Notes: generated by a model not told the origin, from the sequence alone. A stretch of 33,639 bases of DNA from RGIG8767 sp964531805 (GCA_964531805.1 CAZHGE010000022.1:1-33639), one strand, 5' to 3'; counted from the stretch's first letter, positions 23,312 through 32,380 are shown. Translations and numbers: made by a program.

Positions 23312-25531
23312 TTATTCTGCCTCCTCCTGTCCTTTTTCTAACACAATCTGCTCGCCTTCATTCAGTCCCTGCACAATCCACGCTACATCACCATCTAAAT
23401 ATCCTATCGTCACATAACGTTTCGATAAATTACCATCTTCGCTTACCCATACATACCTTTTTCCTGTTTTACTGTCTCCCTGTGTATATATGCAATCATT
23501 ATCTACTACAATGGCATTCTCAACATTCCATACACTTACTTTCACTCCAAAAGAACCTAGTTTTTCATACACATCTTCTTTATCTAACACAATGTAGACT
23601 GCATCCTTTGTCTGTGAACTTTTTTCTCTGATATACATTCCATTCGGATAAATGCCGCCCTGCACTTCTGGAATAGAAGAAACAACAGTCCCTGTCAATT
23701 CTCCATCCATAATGCCTCTTACGATACTCACTCTGCTTCCAACCGGCATCTTTACTCCATCCGCAAACAATTTTACACAGGTGAAATCAGGATCTATAAT
23801 CTTACAAATCAAAGTGTTTTTTTCTAAACTATAGCCTTCAGACAAGGAAGCCAGTTCCTTTATCACTCCATTCCTGTCTGCCTTAATATAAATCTGACCA
23901 TTTTCTTTTACATTCTGTGCATAATCCCTCTGCAGTCTTCCAGTTTCATATTCATAGACTGCAGTTTCTTTCTGCATATTTAACTGTAAATTACTTATTT
24001 TTAATACATGGCGCTTATAAAGAGCAGTACCATTATTTTCGTTTTCCACCATCTCTTTTTCCTGCTCCAGCAGTTCTTCTAATTCTGTTTGATAAATCGC
24101 CATTTCATATTCATAATTTCGTTTCAGATTTGCAATGTCAGTACTATTATCCAACACCACACTGTTTCCACTTCCCGCTTCTAAGACCGCAATGATATCC
24201 CCTGCCTTCACTTCCTGTCCATTTTTCACACGGATTTCCTGCACTTTTGCACCATCCACATTATTGACCACTTGGGTCACAAGTGGATATGCCAACTTTG
24301 CGGTGTCATACCGCTTTGTAATATCCAGTGTGGATGTTTCCACGGTCACAAGACTGTATTTGCTGCCTGGAATATCACTGGACTGACTATATACTTCATC
24401 CCCTTCCTCAATACCAGATATAATTTCTACTGCATTTTTAGTATGGACACCTGTTTCCACTTCCTGCTTTACTTTTTCACCATCTACAAGCAGATATACA
24501 AAATTAGCATTGTTTTCTGTAAAAAGAGCATCCGGGCTGATGGAAAGAACATTTTCCCTATAATTGCTTACAACAAATACGGTTACATCACAACCTGCCA
24601 AACCACTTATATCTTCTTCACAAATAAAACGGCTTTCTAAAGTGACACCTTCGTTAGCAGCCCGTTTTAACTGGTTATCTTCATATGGCATGTATGTCAG
24701 TTCATACTGTTTATCTCCAATCTGAGCATAAATATAACTTGCTTCTCTCGCCGTTACCAAAGGCATCGTACTTCCTATATAATAAGAATCATTCTTTGCT
24801 GTAACCGCTACTATCTCTCCTGCATTCACATAACCAGTTGGATTATCGACAGAAAAATCTTTTACATAGGTCAAATAACCACTTTCAGAAGCATAGATAT
24901 TTCCACTGCTGTTCTGTTGCTGCAAAGAAGTTAACTCAGCCTTCTTATTTTCAATAGCAAACAATCTTTCCTTTGCATCAAACTCATTTTGCTTAATCTG
25001 CTCATCTATCTGCTTTTGGGCATCCTCTAAACCTGATCCAGAGCCAGTGTACTTTTCACGCATCTGATTGAAATTAATCTCACTGTCTTTTACCTGATTA
25101 TCTGCCAGCTGCGTCTCAATAGCATTGATTGTTGTAAGATAATTAACCTCTGCTCTAAGATCAGCCAGTTCTTTTTCATAGGACTGCGTATTTACACGAG
25201 CGATTAAATCTCCTTTTTCTATGTATTGTCCCACATGAACTGTCATATCCTGCACATAGGTGCTTTGGACAAATGCATAGCTGACACTGTCAGCTTTCAC
25301 ACTGCCTTTGTAGGCTTCTATATCCTGAATATTTCCACGAACTGCCTTTTTCCCAGTCAGTGTGATTTCAATTGGTTCTAATAATTCCGGAACTGTCTGT
25401 TCTCCTGCGTATGCTCCACACCCTGAAAGAAGACTTATACTTAATGCAGTAGATAATATCAATGCCATATACCGTTTGTTTCTTGTGTATATTCTTCTAC
25501 GGTTTATTTCATAAAGATTTCTTTGCTTCAT
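23312..25531 (-). CDS. Tandem double membrane-fusion (HlyD/MacA-type) adaptor lipoprotein
   Basis: 739 aa, about twice the normal adaptor length. It has a basic N-terminus and a signal with lipobox LLSGC (Cys38). Module 1: lipoyl half near 70-115 (VQDMTVHVGQYIEKGDLIARV), helical hairpin about 120-205, second lipoyl half (GNIYASESGYLTYVKDF) and a beta-barrel region to about 400. Module 2 repeats the plan: VNNVDGAKVQEIRVKNGQEV with AGDIIAVLEAG near 440, a Glu-rich helical hairpin about 465-560, a second lipoyl half (GQIYIKADRNGVIKELASLS) and a barrel to the end. GGGAGA precedes the ATG. A separate single adaptor is encoded upstream. Gram-positives lack TolC, so these proteins presumably gate or chaperone substrate outside the membrane. 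Confidence 0.85.
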   Translation of the reverse strand: MKQRNLYEINRRRIYTRNKRYMALILSTALSISLLSGCGAYAGEQTVPELLEPIEITLTGKKAVRGNIQDIEAYKGSVKADSVSYAFVQSTYVQDMTVHVGQYIEKGDLIARVNTQSYEKELADLRAEVNYLTTINAIETQLADNQVKDSEINFNQMREKYTGSGSGLEDAQKQIDEQIKQNEFDAKERLFAIENKKAELTSLQQQNSSGNIYASESGYLTYVKDFSVDNPTGYVNAGEIVAVTAKNDSYYIGSTMPLVTAREASYIYAQIGDKQYELTYMPYEDNQLKRAANEGVTLESRFICEEDISGLAGCDVTVFVVSNYRENVLSISPDALFTENNANFVYLLVDGEKVKQEVETGVHTKNAVEIISGIEEGDEVYSQSSDIPGSKYSLVTVETSTLDITKRYDTAKLAYPLVTQVVNNVDGAKVQEIRVKNGQEVKAGDIIAVLEAGSGNSVVLDNSTDIANLKRNYEYEMAIYQTELEELLEQEKEMVENENNGTALYKRHVLKISNLQLNMQKETAVYEYETGRLQRDYAQNVKENGQIYIKADRNGVIKELASLSEGYSLEKNTLICKIIDPDFTCVKLFADGVKMPVGSRVSIVRGIMDGELTGTVVSSIPEVQGGIYPNGMYIREKSSQTKDAVYIVLDKEDVYEKLGSFGVKVSVWNVENAIVVDNDCIYTQGDSKTGKRYVWVSEDGNLSKRYVTIGYLDGDVAWIVQGLNEGEQIVLEKGQEEAE

Positions 25532-25560
25532 TCTCTTTCTCCCGTTACTTTACTGTTTGA

Positions 25561-26592
25561 CTAAAACAGTTCTACTAATTCACCTTCCATAACACCGTTT
25601 GTGATACTGGTGTATTTACTTCCCATCTTTCCTACAATGACTTTTACAGGATCTGGAAATCCCTTCTCATCATACACATACACATAATGTTCACCGCCCA
25701 CTGTTACAATTGCTTCTGTAGGCACATACAAAACATCTTCTAAATGTTCTTCATTCCACATAAACTCAGCAAAACTCACACCCGTCAAATCCACATACTC
25801 ATTTGCGACCACACGAAGTATCGTTTCTTCTTCCATTTTTTCTACCGAAACAATGGAGGCCTCATATCTACTTTCCTTTATGGTAATCTCTATCTTCTGA
25901 CCTTCTGTAAAATCACTTTCACCCTTAATTGTTCCTGTAAATACCTGATCTGTAGTACCTAACTTAATAAAAGGCATCTTATCATCTGAGGTTATACCAT
26001 TTCCATATTCCCCTACATATTCCACGCAACCATCCATACTGGCATAAATCTGTGTACCAGCAAGCTGCGTCTTCCATTCATCCGTCTTTTTTTGGCTTAT
26101 TATTAAATCATCATTTAATTCTACTAATTTCAATTCATACCGACTAATCTGGTCAAGGTTATGAATATCCTCTTCTTCTTTATCTATATTCTTCTCTTTT
26201 TCTGTTTCCAGCAAAGAAGTGTAATGAATGATATTTTCCGTCACTGAAGCCGTTTTTGTTTCAGCCTTTTTCAAATTCATTTTAATTGTTTCATTATCTG
26301 CTTCGGCAAGTAAGGTCCCTTTTGTCACCTCATCTCCTTCTGAAACATATACTTTTTCAATCAATAACCCCGTTTCTCCAAAAGTATATTCTATGGATTC
26401 TGAAGACTCCAGCATTAAGAACGCCGTTTCTCCAGTATCCAGATCTCCTCTTTTCACATATTCCGAAGCAGTATTCGCCGCATCATAAGAAGCAATTGTA
26501 ATCTGATTTTTGATTTCCTCTTCTTTCTCTCCGCAACCCGCCAGAAGCAGAGCTGCCAGCAATATACCGCTGATTCGAATATTTCGTTTCAT
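25561..26592 (-). CDS. Single membrane-fusion (HlyD/MacA-type) adaptor lipoprotein
   Basis: 343 aa from the ATG at 26592, which has AAAGGA 8 nt upstream and begins a proper lipoprotein signal (KRNIRISGILLAALLLAGC, Cys20). An upstream start at 26655 would put 21 odd residues in front. The mature part has one lipoyl domain (GLLIEKVYVSEGDEVTKGTLLAEADNE), a coiled-coil hairpin (about 100-170), the second lipoyl half (GTQIYASMDGCVEYVGEYG) and a beta-barrel domain. It lies between the kinase gene and the double adaptor; the 96-bp gap before it holds possible regulator boxes. Confidence 0.87.
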   Translation of the reverse strand: MKRNIRISGILLAALLLAGCGEKEEEIKNQITIASYDAANTASEYVKRGDLDTGETAFLMLESSESIEYTFGETGLLIEKVYVSEGDEVTKGTLLAEADNETIKMNLKKAETKTASVTENIIHYTSLLETEKEKNIDKEEEDIHNLDQISRYELKLVELNDDLIISQKKTDEWKTQLAGTQIYASMDGCVEYVGEYGNGITSDDKMPFIKLGTTDQVFTGTIKGESDFTEGQKIEITIKESRYEASIVSVEKMEEETILRVVANEYVDLTGVSFAEFMWNEEHLEDVLYVPTEAIVTVGGEHYVYVYDEKGFPDPVKVIVGKMGSKYTSITNGVMEGELVELF

Positions 26593-26618
26593 AATATATA
26601 TCCTTTCCACAAAAAAAT

Positions 26619-26669
26619 TTTGAGATACTCCTATCATAATAAAGTAATATCTCAAAGTTTTAATAAAGT
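26619..26669 (-). promoter_or_regulatory. Possible response-regulator boxes before the adaptor gene
   Basis: On the minus strand ACTTTATTA (26661-26669), ACTTTGAGA (26650-26658) and ACTTTATTA (26637-26645) recur at intervals of 11 and 13 bp, about one helical turn, as OmpR-type regulators prefer. A 9-bp inverted repeat TTTGAGATA/TATCTCAAA (26619-26627, 26648-26656) overlaps. No strong -35/-10 pair is obvious. An internal autoregulated promoter is inference. Confidence 0.35.
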
Positions 26670-26688
26670 TATGTTCAAGTTGTAAAAA

Positions 26689-28143
26689 TTATCTCCAATT
26701 ACGAAGCAATACGGTAACCGCCGTGCCTTCCCCCAATACGGAATCACATTCCATGCTGCCATCATGGCATTTCACAATCTGACGACATAAAGTCATTCCA
26801 AGACCAATCCCGCCGGATTTACGGCTTCTAGCTTTATCCGCCCGATAAAATGCATCGGTTATCTTTTCCACTTCTTCTTTACGCATACCAATTCCGTCGT
26901 CTCTTACACGTATCCGGGCAAATTCCGTAAGACCATTTTTCCGTCCTTCAAAAGCACCCTCGTTATATTCTTCTATGGACACATAAATATGTCCTTTTTC
27001 TTCACACGCACGGGAAGCATTTTCCACAAGATTGGATAAAAGACTGTATACTAATTCTTCATTTCCAATCAGAATTCCCTCTCTTTTATCAATACAAAGT
27101 GCAATTCCTTTTTTTGCAAGATTCCCTGCAAATCCATCCACCAGTTTGTCTGTCAACCTGGTAAATGGTATTTCCTTCTTTTCAATCTCATCCACCCTAA
27201 GCATTGCCAATTTAAGAAGAGAATCTGACAATTTAGAAAGACGTCTTGTCTCGGACGTAATATACCCCAATGCGCTCAAACGCTCTTCTTCATCCGCGGG
27301 TGCCATCTGTAAATATTCTGCATACCCTGAAATAGTCGTAAGCGGTGTTCGCAATTCATGCCCTAAATTATCGATGAACTGTTGCTTTTCCAAATCTGAC
27401 TGCCTCAGCTGTTCGATTTTTTCTTCCAAACTGTCTGACATCTCATTAAAATTCTGTGCCAGCAGCGCCACTTCATCTTTTCCATGAATCTCAATTTTTT
27501 TGCCATATTCCCCTTCCGCGATATCCTTTGCTGCCACAGACAGACTCTGCAATGGCTTCATCATTCTGCGGATCATAAAATACAGTATCGTAGCCGCTGC
27601 TAAAATAACGACACATTCAGCTGAAATAGCTGCCCAAAGCATATCCCGTCTGGCTTTTGCCATATCTTCCATTGGATGAATATACACCACATCACTGTTT
27701 TCAAATGGATAACCAAGCGGCATGCGGATTACCAAATACTCCCTGTCATTATACTGGATTGCTGCATATTTCCCATTTGAAAGAATCCCTGTGGTATCAC
27801 TTGCTTTCTCCCAATTAATATCCAGTTCCTTTAATCCGCCAATTGTATAAACCGGCTTATCATTTTCCCAATACTGCAAAAGAACTCCGTTACGCTTATA
27901 CAACGTTGCCAGTTCAGAAAAAACGTGCTTCTTATTATCCGAACTTAGTACATTCCAGCCATCCAGCGTAGCAAATTCCGTATAAAATGACTCCGCAACA
28001 TAATAAGCTGATAACGCAGTTGTATGTACTTCATTTGCAAGCATTGTAGAATAATTGATATGCGTTATAAAAAAAATAGCAGCATTGATTCCAATTACAA
28101 AAGGAATCAATACCGCCAAGAATGTCTTTTTCCAAAATTTCAT
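26689..28143 (-). CDS. Membrane sensor histidine kinase
   Basis: 484 aa. Membrane helices at about 7-28 and 168-190 flank an extracytoplasmic sensor of about 140 residues. A HAMP domain follows (PLQSLSVAAKDIAEGEYGKKI), then the dimerisation/phosphoacceptor region with His262 (DNLGHELRTPL) and the ATPase domain with N box LVENASRA, G1 VRDDGIGM and G2 GGIGLGMTL. The large sensor suggests direct perception of an external ligand, unlike short Bce-type kinases that rely on their transporter. It starts 4 bp after the response regulator gene. Confidence 0.94.
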   Translation of the reverse strand: MKFWKKTFLAVLIPFVIGINAAIFFITHINYSTMLANEVHTTALSAYYVAESFYTEFATLDGWNVLSSDNKKHVFSELATLYKRNGVLLQYWENDKPVYTIGGLKELDINWEKASDTTGILSNGKYAAIQYNDREYLVIRMPLGYPFENSDVVYIHPMEDMAKARRDMLWAAISAECVVILAAATILYFMIRRMMKPLQSLSVAAKDIAEGEYGKKIEIHGKDEVALLAQNFNEMSDSLEEKIEQLRQSDLEKQQFIDNLGHELRTPLTTISGYAEYLQMAPADEEERLSALGYITSETRRLSKLSDSLLKLAMLRVDEIEKKEIPFTRLTDKLVDGFAGNLAKKGIALCIDKREGILIGNEELVYSLLSNLVENASRACEEKGHIYVSIEEYNEGAFEGRKNGLTEFARIRVRDDGIGMRKEEVEKITDAFYRADKARSRKSGGIGLGMTLCRQIVKCHDGSMECDSVLGEGTAVTVLLRNWR

Positions 28144-28147
28144 ACTG

Positions 28148-28798
28148 TTAATCCATCTCCAAACGGTATCCTACTTTGTAGACCGTTTTAATCCGATCTT
28201 CCAGTCCCAGTTTCTTACGAAGTTTCTGGATATGTACATCTACAGTTCTGCTGTCACCGCCATAGGAATAATCCCATGCCAGTTCCAATAATTTTTCTCT
28301 GGACAAGGCAAGATTCCGGTTTAATATCAAGGCTTCTAACAATCCGAATTCCTGGGGTGTCACCTCCACCAGACTACCTTTGTCATAAATCTTACGTCCT
28401 TCCATATCCACTTCAATATGATCAATTGTAATTCGCTTTCCAGAAGATTTTCGTCTGCGAAGGATTACATTGACTCTTGCAAGCAGTTCCAAAATATCAA
28501 AAGGCTTTACAATATAATCCTCTGCTCCAATGGAAAAAGCATTGATTTTATCCTCAATATTATCCTTTGCCGTCACAAAAAAGACTGGCGTATCCTTAAT
28601 TTCCTTCATAATTTCAAATCCATCATGGTATGGAAGCATAATATCTAGAATAATCAAATCGTATTTATTTACTGCAATCTTTTCAAGTGCTTCTTTCCCA
28701 TCAAAAGCCTGATCACATTCATAGCCCACCAGCTTAAGATTCATTTTCACGAGCTGGTTAATGGGTTCTTCATCTTCTACAATTAGTATTTTTTCCAT
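28148..28798 (-). CDS. OmpR/PhoB-family response regulator
   Basis: 216 aa. The receiver domain has acidic pocket Glu8/Asp9, phosphoacceptor Asp52 (LIILDIMLP), Thr76 and Lys98 (VKPFD). The winged-helix effector is at about 125-216 (VTPQEFGLLEALILN; DSRTVDVHIQKLRKKLG). AGAGGA precedes the ATG. It lies 14 bp after the zinc-ribbon gene and 4 bp before its partner kinase, and presumably controls this array. Confidence 0.95.
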   Translation of the reverse strand: MEKILIVEDEEPINQLVKMNLKLVGYECDQAFDGKEALEKIAVNKYDLIILDIMLPYHDGFEIMKEIKDTPVFFVTAKDNIEDKINAFSIGAEDYIVKPFDILELLARVNVILRRRKSSGKRITIDHIEVDMEGRKIYDKGSLVEVTPQEFGLLEALILNRNLALSREKLLELAWDYSYGGDSRTVDVHIQKLRKKLGLEDRIKTVYKVGYRLEMD

Positions 28799-28812
28799 TT
28801 CAAATCCTCTGC

Positions 28813-29796
28813 TTAGAAAAGCATTGATAAGGTTCTTAGCAGAAATCCCGCTATCAGACTAAGTGCAAATACAGTCGCACTATAACCAGCCACTTTTTTA
28901 TGGGCTACCGGTGTTTTCCCGATTACTTTACCCGTCTGACCATTTACATGGAAACGGTAGGTCTGTCCCTGATACTGGAAATCATAAATCCATACAGGTA
29001 AAAGAGCATAATCACAGGCTTTTTTCTGTAAATTGATATGCTCTGATTCCTGTGTCACAGTGGCATAACCTGTTACAGAATCACGAATCAAGGCATGAGT
29101 ATCTTTTTTCGCTTTCTTTTCTGCTCTTTCTTGTAATGCGATTGCATTGTCCGTACAAATTTCTCCTTCAAATCCTGACATATACTGTGCTTTAAAAGTT
29201 TCCAATGCTTTATAATCGTATGGCTCTAACAGATCCATCGTACTGTCTTCTAAGCGGACAGATGCATCTACCGGAATATTATCAAAATCGACATCCATAT
29301 CTCTTTCGATTGCAAAATAGGAAGTCTCTGTATAGCGGTAGTCTCCGCTGCTCCAGCTGCGCACCTTCGTTCCCTGTGCACTATATCTCGCATCCGCATG
29401 AAAATCATATAGGAAAAACGGCACATAAGAGCCTTCCATTTTCTCAATACTTGCATGTGATAAGAATGTGGAGGGTGTAAACACACGCTTTCCAAATTCT
29501 TTTTTCAAAATATCCACTGCCTGTTTTTTACTAATCTGAAAAGGCAGTATCAAATGAGGCTCATATTCCCCACTGATGCGTTCTTCAAATATATGATAAC
29601 TGCCACAGTTTTCACATTTCATAGCAGATGTATGGTCCGGTACCTCCATAGGAGCACCGCAGTTGCCACACTGAGTCAATCCCACACCATCCAGTTTTTC
29701 CTGTGAATCTTCACTCTCACAATGGGGACAGTACATCATCTTTTTTTCCGGATTATATACAGAATTGCCACCACAATTTTTACACTTGAAAATCAT
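28813..29796 (-). CDS. Zinc-ribbon membrane protein of unknown function
   Basis: 327 aa from the ATG at 29796, which has GGAGGGG 6 nt upstream; an in-frame GTG at 29811 overlaps that ribosome site and is not the start. There are three CxxC-type zinc knuckles in the first 75 residues (CKNCGG, CPHCES; CGNCGAP, CENCGS), resembling TFIIB-type ribbons. A soluble beta-rich middle contains two motifs seen in this uncharacterised family (PYVPFFLYDFHADARY-like and LLPVWIYDFQYQGQTYRFHVNGQTGKV). There is one C-terminal membrane helix (YSATVFALSLIAGFLL). It is placed at the head of the regulator-transporter array, 14 bp before the response regulator. Confidence 0.8.
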   Translation of the reverse strand: MIFKCKNCGGNSVYNPEKKMMYCPHCESEDSQEKLDGVGLTQCGNCGAPMEVPDHTSAMKCENCGSYHIFEERISGEYEPHLILPFQISKKQAVDILKKEFGKRVFTPSTFLSHASIEKMEGSYVPFFLYDFHADARYSAQGTKVRSWSSGDYRYTETSYFAIERDMDVDFDNIPVDASVRLEDSTMDLLEPYDYKALETFKAQYMSGFEGEICTDNAIALQERAEKKAKKDTHALIRDSVTGYATVTQESEHINLQKKACDYALLPVWIYDFQYQGQTYRFHVNGQTGKVIGKTPVAHKKVAGYSATVFALSLIAGFLLRTLSMLF

Positions 29797-29830
29797 ATAA
29801 ATCCCCTCCACACTTCTTAAACTCTATATC

Positions 29831-29877
29831 GGACATGAACGCAACATGAATGGAGTATTCATGTCCGCGTTCATGTT
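29831..29877 (-). terminator. Inverted repeat downstream of argS
   Basis: GACATGAACGC-AACATGAAT (29832-29851) pairs with ATTCATGT-CC-GCGTTCATGT (29857-29876) with small interior mismatches and a 5-nt loop. No T-run follows on the minus strand, so termination is likely but may be leaky, allowing read-through into the zinc-ribbon gene. Confidence 0.5.
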
Positions 29878-29896
29878 ACATGTGTTCATGTTACAT
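29867..29896. repeat. Tandem 15-bp repeat overlapping the argS stop codon
   Basis: GCGTTCATGTTACAT (29867-29881) and GTGTTCATGTTACAT (29882-29896) are adjacent, with one difference. The second copy contains the argS stop codon (29891-29893); the first carries a duplicated stop-like segment and forms part of the hairpin. Confidence 0.75.
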
Positions 29897-31657
29897 ACGG
29901 TCCGGTGCTTCAAATCCTAATAGATCAATACAGGTTTCTAAAATGTTCTTACAAAGTACTAAGAGTGCGATGTATCCAGCCTTCTTATTCTCATCTTCTT
30001 CTGCCATAATCTTAGTCTCATGGTAGAAGCTGTTAAACGCATTACATAAATCATAAATATACGCACAGATTTTATGTGGTGCACTTTCTTCATAAGCATT
30101 TTCCATCATGGCATTAAACTTGGAAATCTCAATCATCAAATCCTTCTGATGTTTCGTATCCGGTGTCTGAATCTGAATGCCTTCTAAAGATGCACCGCTC
30201 TGTACATATTTTGCCAAGATGGACTTAATACGAACAATTGTATAAAGGATGTATGGTCCTGTATCTCCTTCGAAAGAAGTGAAACGGTCAATATCAAACA
30301 CATAATCCTTGGATGCCTGGTTTGAAAGATCACCATATTTTACAGCAGAAAGGGCTACAATCTGAGCAGTGCGTTCTGCCTCCTGCGTATCCATTTCCCT
30401 GCCTTCTGTCATCTTACGCAGCATTTCAGCATTAATATCAGCAAGAAGATGCTCTAAACGCATAACACCGCCATCTCTTGTCTTAAATGGCTTTCCATCT
30501 TTTCCATTCATCGTACCGAATCCGATGTGTAATAATTCGGTCTCAGGTTTCACCAGCTTTGTCTTTCTTGCACAACGGAACACCTGCTCAAAATGCAGGG
30601 ATTGGCGCTTATCTGTCAGATAAATGATTTTATCCGGATTATATTCTTTCATACGCTCCATGATAGTTGCAAGATCCGTTGTAGTATATAATGAAGCTCC
30701 ATCCGATTTTAAAATCATACAAGGCGGAATCTCTTTGGTATCTGTTTCTTCCTTAACATCTACTACAAGAGCACCTTCGCTGACATAAGCATAACCATCC
30801 TGTTTCATTTTTTCTGCCATTTCAGGGATTACGTCATGGACATCGGACTCACCCTTCCAAAGATCAAATTCTACATTCAAATTCGCATAATTTTTCTTAA
30901 GGTCTGCTACGGACACTGCTAAAATATGTTTCCAAAGAGCACGATATCCACGTACTCCTGACTGCAATTTAAAAGTTGCCTGCATTGCTTTTTCTTTGTA
31001 TACTTCATCTTCCTTTGATTTACCAGAAGCAGTTGGATAGATTTCTTCCAATTCAGAAATTGTAAAAGGAGCCTCTGTCGGGTATTCCCCTTCATAATTT
31101 TCATCAAAATAAACTAAATCCGGCTGGCGTTCCTGTAATTCGGTGATAATAAGGCCCATCTGCAGTCCCCAGTCACCTAAATGAATGTCTCCGATAATCT
31201 CATGTCCGGCATAGCGCACAATACGTTTGATACTTTCACCAATAATAGCAGAACGTAAATGTCCTACATGTAAAGGTTTTGCCACGTTTGGTCCGCCGTA
31301 ATCGATCATAAGTTTTTTCGGCTGAGGCGGCATATCCATACCAAACTTCTCATCCTCGGCCATCTTCTGTAAGTAATCAGCCAAATATTCTTTGTTCAGA
31401 TCCATATTTAAAAAGCCCGGATTTACAGCTTCTACATTTTCTACAATCTTGCTGTCCGCTAATTTAGCTGCTACATCATTTGCAATCATGATAGGAGCTT
31501 TTTTATATAACTTTGCACCTGCCATAGCACCATTGCACTGATATTCACAAAGGTCCGGACGATTCGAAAGAGTCACCTTTCCTAAATTACTGTCATAACC
31601 AGCAGCCTCAAAGGCCTGCTGCATTTCTTCTGAAATCAAATCCAGTATTTTTTTCAT
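29891..31657 (-). CDS. argS: Arginyl-tRNA synthetase
   Basis: 588 aa from the ATG at 31657, which has AAAGGA upstream; a longer frame to 31726 would add 23 residues overlapping queH and without homology. N-terminal Add-1 domain (1-110), class I catalytic domain with HIGH-type motif PLHVGHLRSAIIG (about 117-129), the degenerate second motif region MNGKDGKPFKTRDGG, and a C-terminal anticodon-binding DALR domain (SNQASKDYVFDIDRF, DTGPYILYTIVRI). It charges tRNA-Arg. It follows queH by 47 bp and is probably co-transcribed. Confidence 0.96.
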   Translation of the reverse strand: MKKILDLISEEMQQAFEAAGYDSNLGKVTLSNRPDLCEYQCNGAMAGAKLYKKAPIMIANDVAAKLADSKIVENVEAVNPGFLNMDLNKEYLADYLQKMAEDEKFGMDMPPQPKKLMIDYGGPNVAKPLHVGHLRSAIIGESIKRIVRYAGHEIIGDIHLGDWGLQMGLIITELQERQPDLVYFDENYEGEYPTEAPFTISELEEIYPTASGKSKEDEVYKEKAMQATFKLQSGVRGYRALWKHILAVSVADLKKNYANLNVEFDLWKGESDVHDVIPEMAEKMKQDGYAYVSEGALVVDVKEETDTKEIPPCMILKSDGASLYTTTDLATIMERMKEYNPDKIIYLTDKRQSLHFEQVFRCARKTKLVKPETELLHIGFGTMNGKDGKPFKTRDGGVMRLEHLLADINAEMLRKMTEGREMDTQEAERTAQIVALSAVKYGDLSNQASKDYVFDIDRFTSFEGDTGPYILYTIVRIKSILAKYVQSGASLEGIQIQTPDTKHQKDLMIEISKFNAMMENAYEESAPHKICAYIYDLCNAFNSFYHETKIMAEEDENKKAGYIALLVLCKNILETCIDLLGFEAPDRM

Positions 31658-31704
31658 ATCTATATATCCTTTCAAAATTAATTGTCTTCTTTGGGTAAAA
31701 AGAT

Positions 31705-32373
31705 TTATCTCTTGGAAAAATCGCATCCGCAGTAATTTTGCCGGTATAAATTGTATTTCTCCGACAATTCTATGGAGCGTAAATATCCATTATTTTTCTT
31801 AAAATCCGATGGTAAAAATGTAATGCCCATTTCCTCAGCGATCTGATTTCCAATCTGATTGATCAACTGCGCATTTTTAAGCGGGCTGATAGTAAGAGTC
31901 GTAGTAAAATAATCCATTTCCAGTTCTTTTGCTATCCTTGCCGTTTCTCTCAAACGCAGTTCAAAGCACTTTCCGCACCGATTGCCGCCTTCTTTGCAGT
32001 CTTCCTGCCCTTTAATCGCAGCAAGGTATCTATCTACATCATAATTACCTTCTGCAAATGCAATTTTGCGAAGTTTTCGAACTGCATTTTTTCCCGTTAC
32101 ACCAACATTTTCATCAGCAGTTATGACTATTTCGTCTATCTGATTATAGGCATTAATCAAACGTTGCTGCTCTATCACTCGTTTATGGTATTCCTCCTCA
32201 TTCATAATATTAGGATTATAATAAAATACCGTCACATCAAAATACTGTCGCAGATATTCCATACAATAACTACTGCATGGTGCACAACAACTATGCAAAA
32301 ACACCTTCTTGGGTGTCTCCAAAGACACTATTATTTTTTCCAATTCTTTTTGATAGTTTTTTTTCGCTTCCAT
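31705..32373 (-). CDS. queH: Epoxyqueuosine reductase QueH
   Basis: 222 aa from the ATG at 32373. The DUF208/QueH signature Cys pair is present (FLHSCCAPCSSYCMEYL), with YYNPNIMNEEEYHKR, GNRCGKCFELRL, YFTTTLTISPLKNA and a terminal YCGCDFSK. QueH performs the last step of queuosine synthesis in tRNA and replaces QueG in many anaerobes; the Cys residues bind an Fe-S cluster and a metal. A frame back to a TTG at 32409 would run through the predicted promoter, so 32373 is preferred. No ribosome site is visible upstream. Confidence 0.93.
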   Translation of the reverse strand: MEAKKNYQKELEKIIVSLETPKKVFLHSCCAPCSSYCMEYLRQYFDVTVFYYNPNIMNEEEYHKRVIEQQRLINAYNQIDEIVITADENVGVTGKNAVRKLRKIAFAEGNYDVDRYLAAIKGQEDCKEGGNRCGKCFELRLRETARIAKELEMDYFTTTLTISPLKNAQLINQIGNQIAEEMGITFLPSDFKKNNGYLRSIELSEKYNLYRQNYCGCDFSKR

Positions 32374-32380
32374 CTGATAA

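Noticed and set aside
27032..27487. 151-codon plus-strand frame opposite the histidine kinase
   Set aside because: Antisense shadow; Ser-rich translation typical of reversed helical coding sequence.
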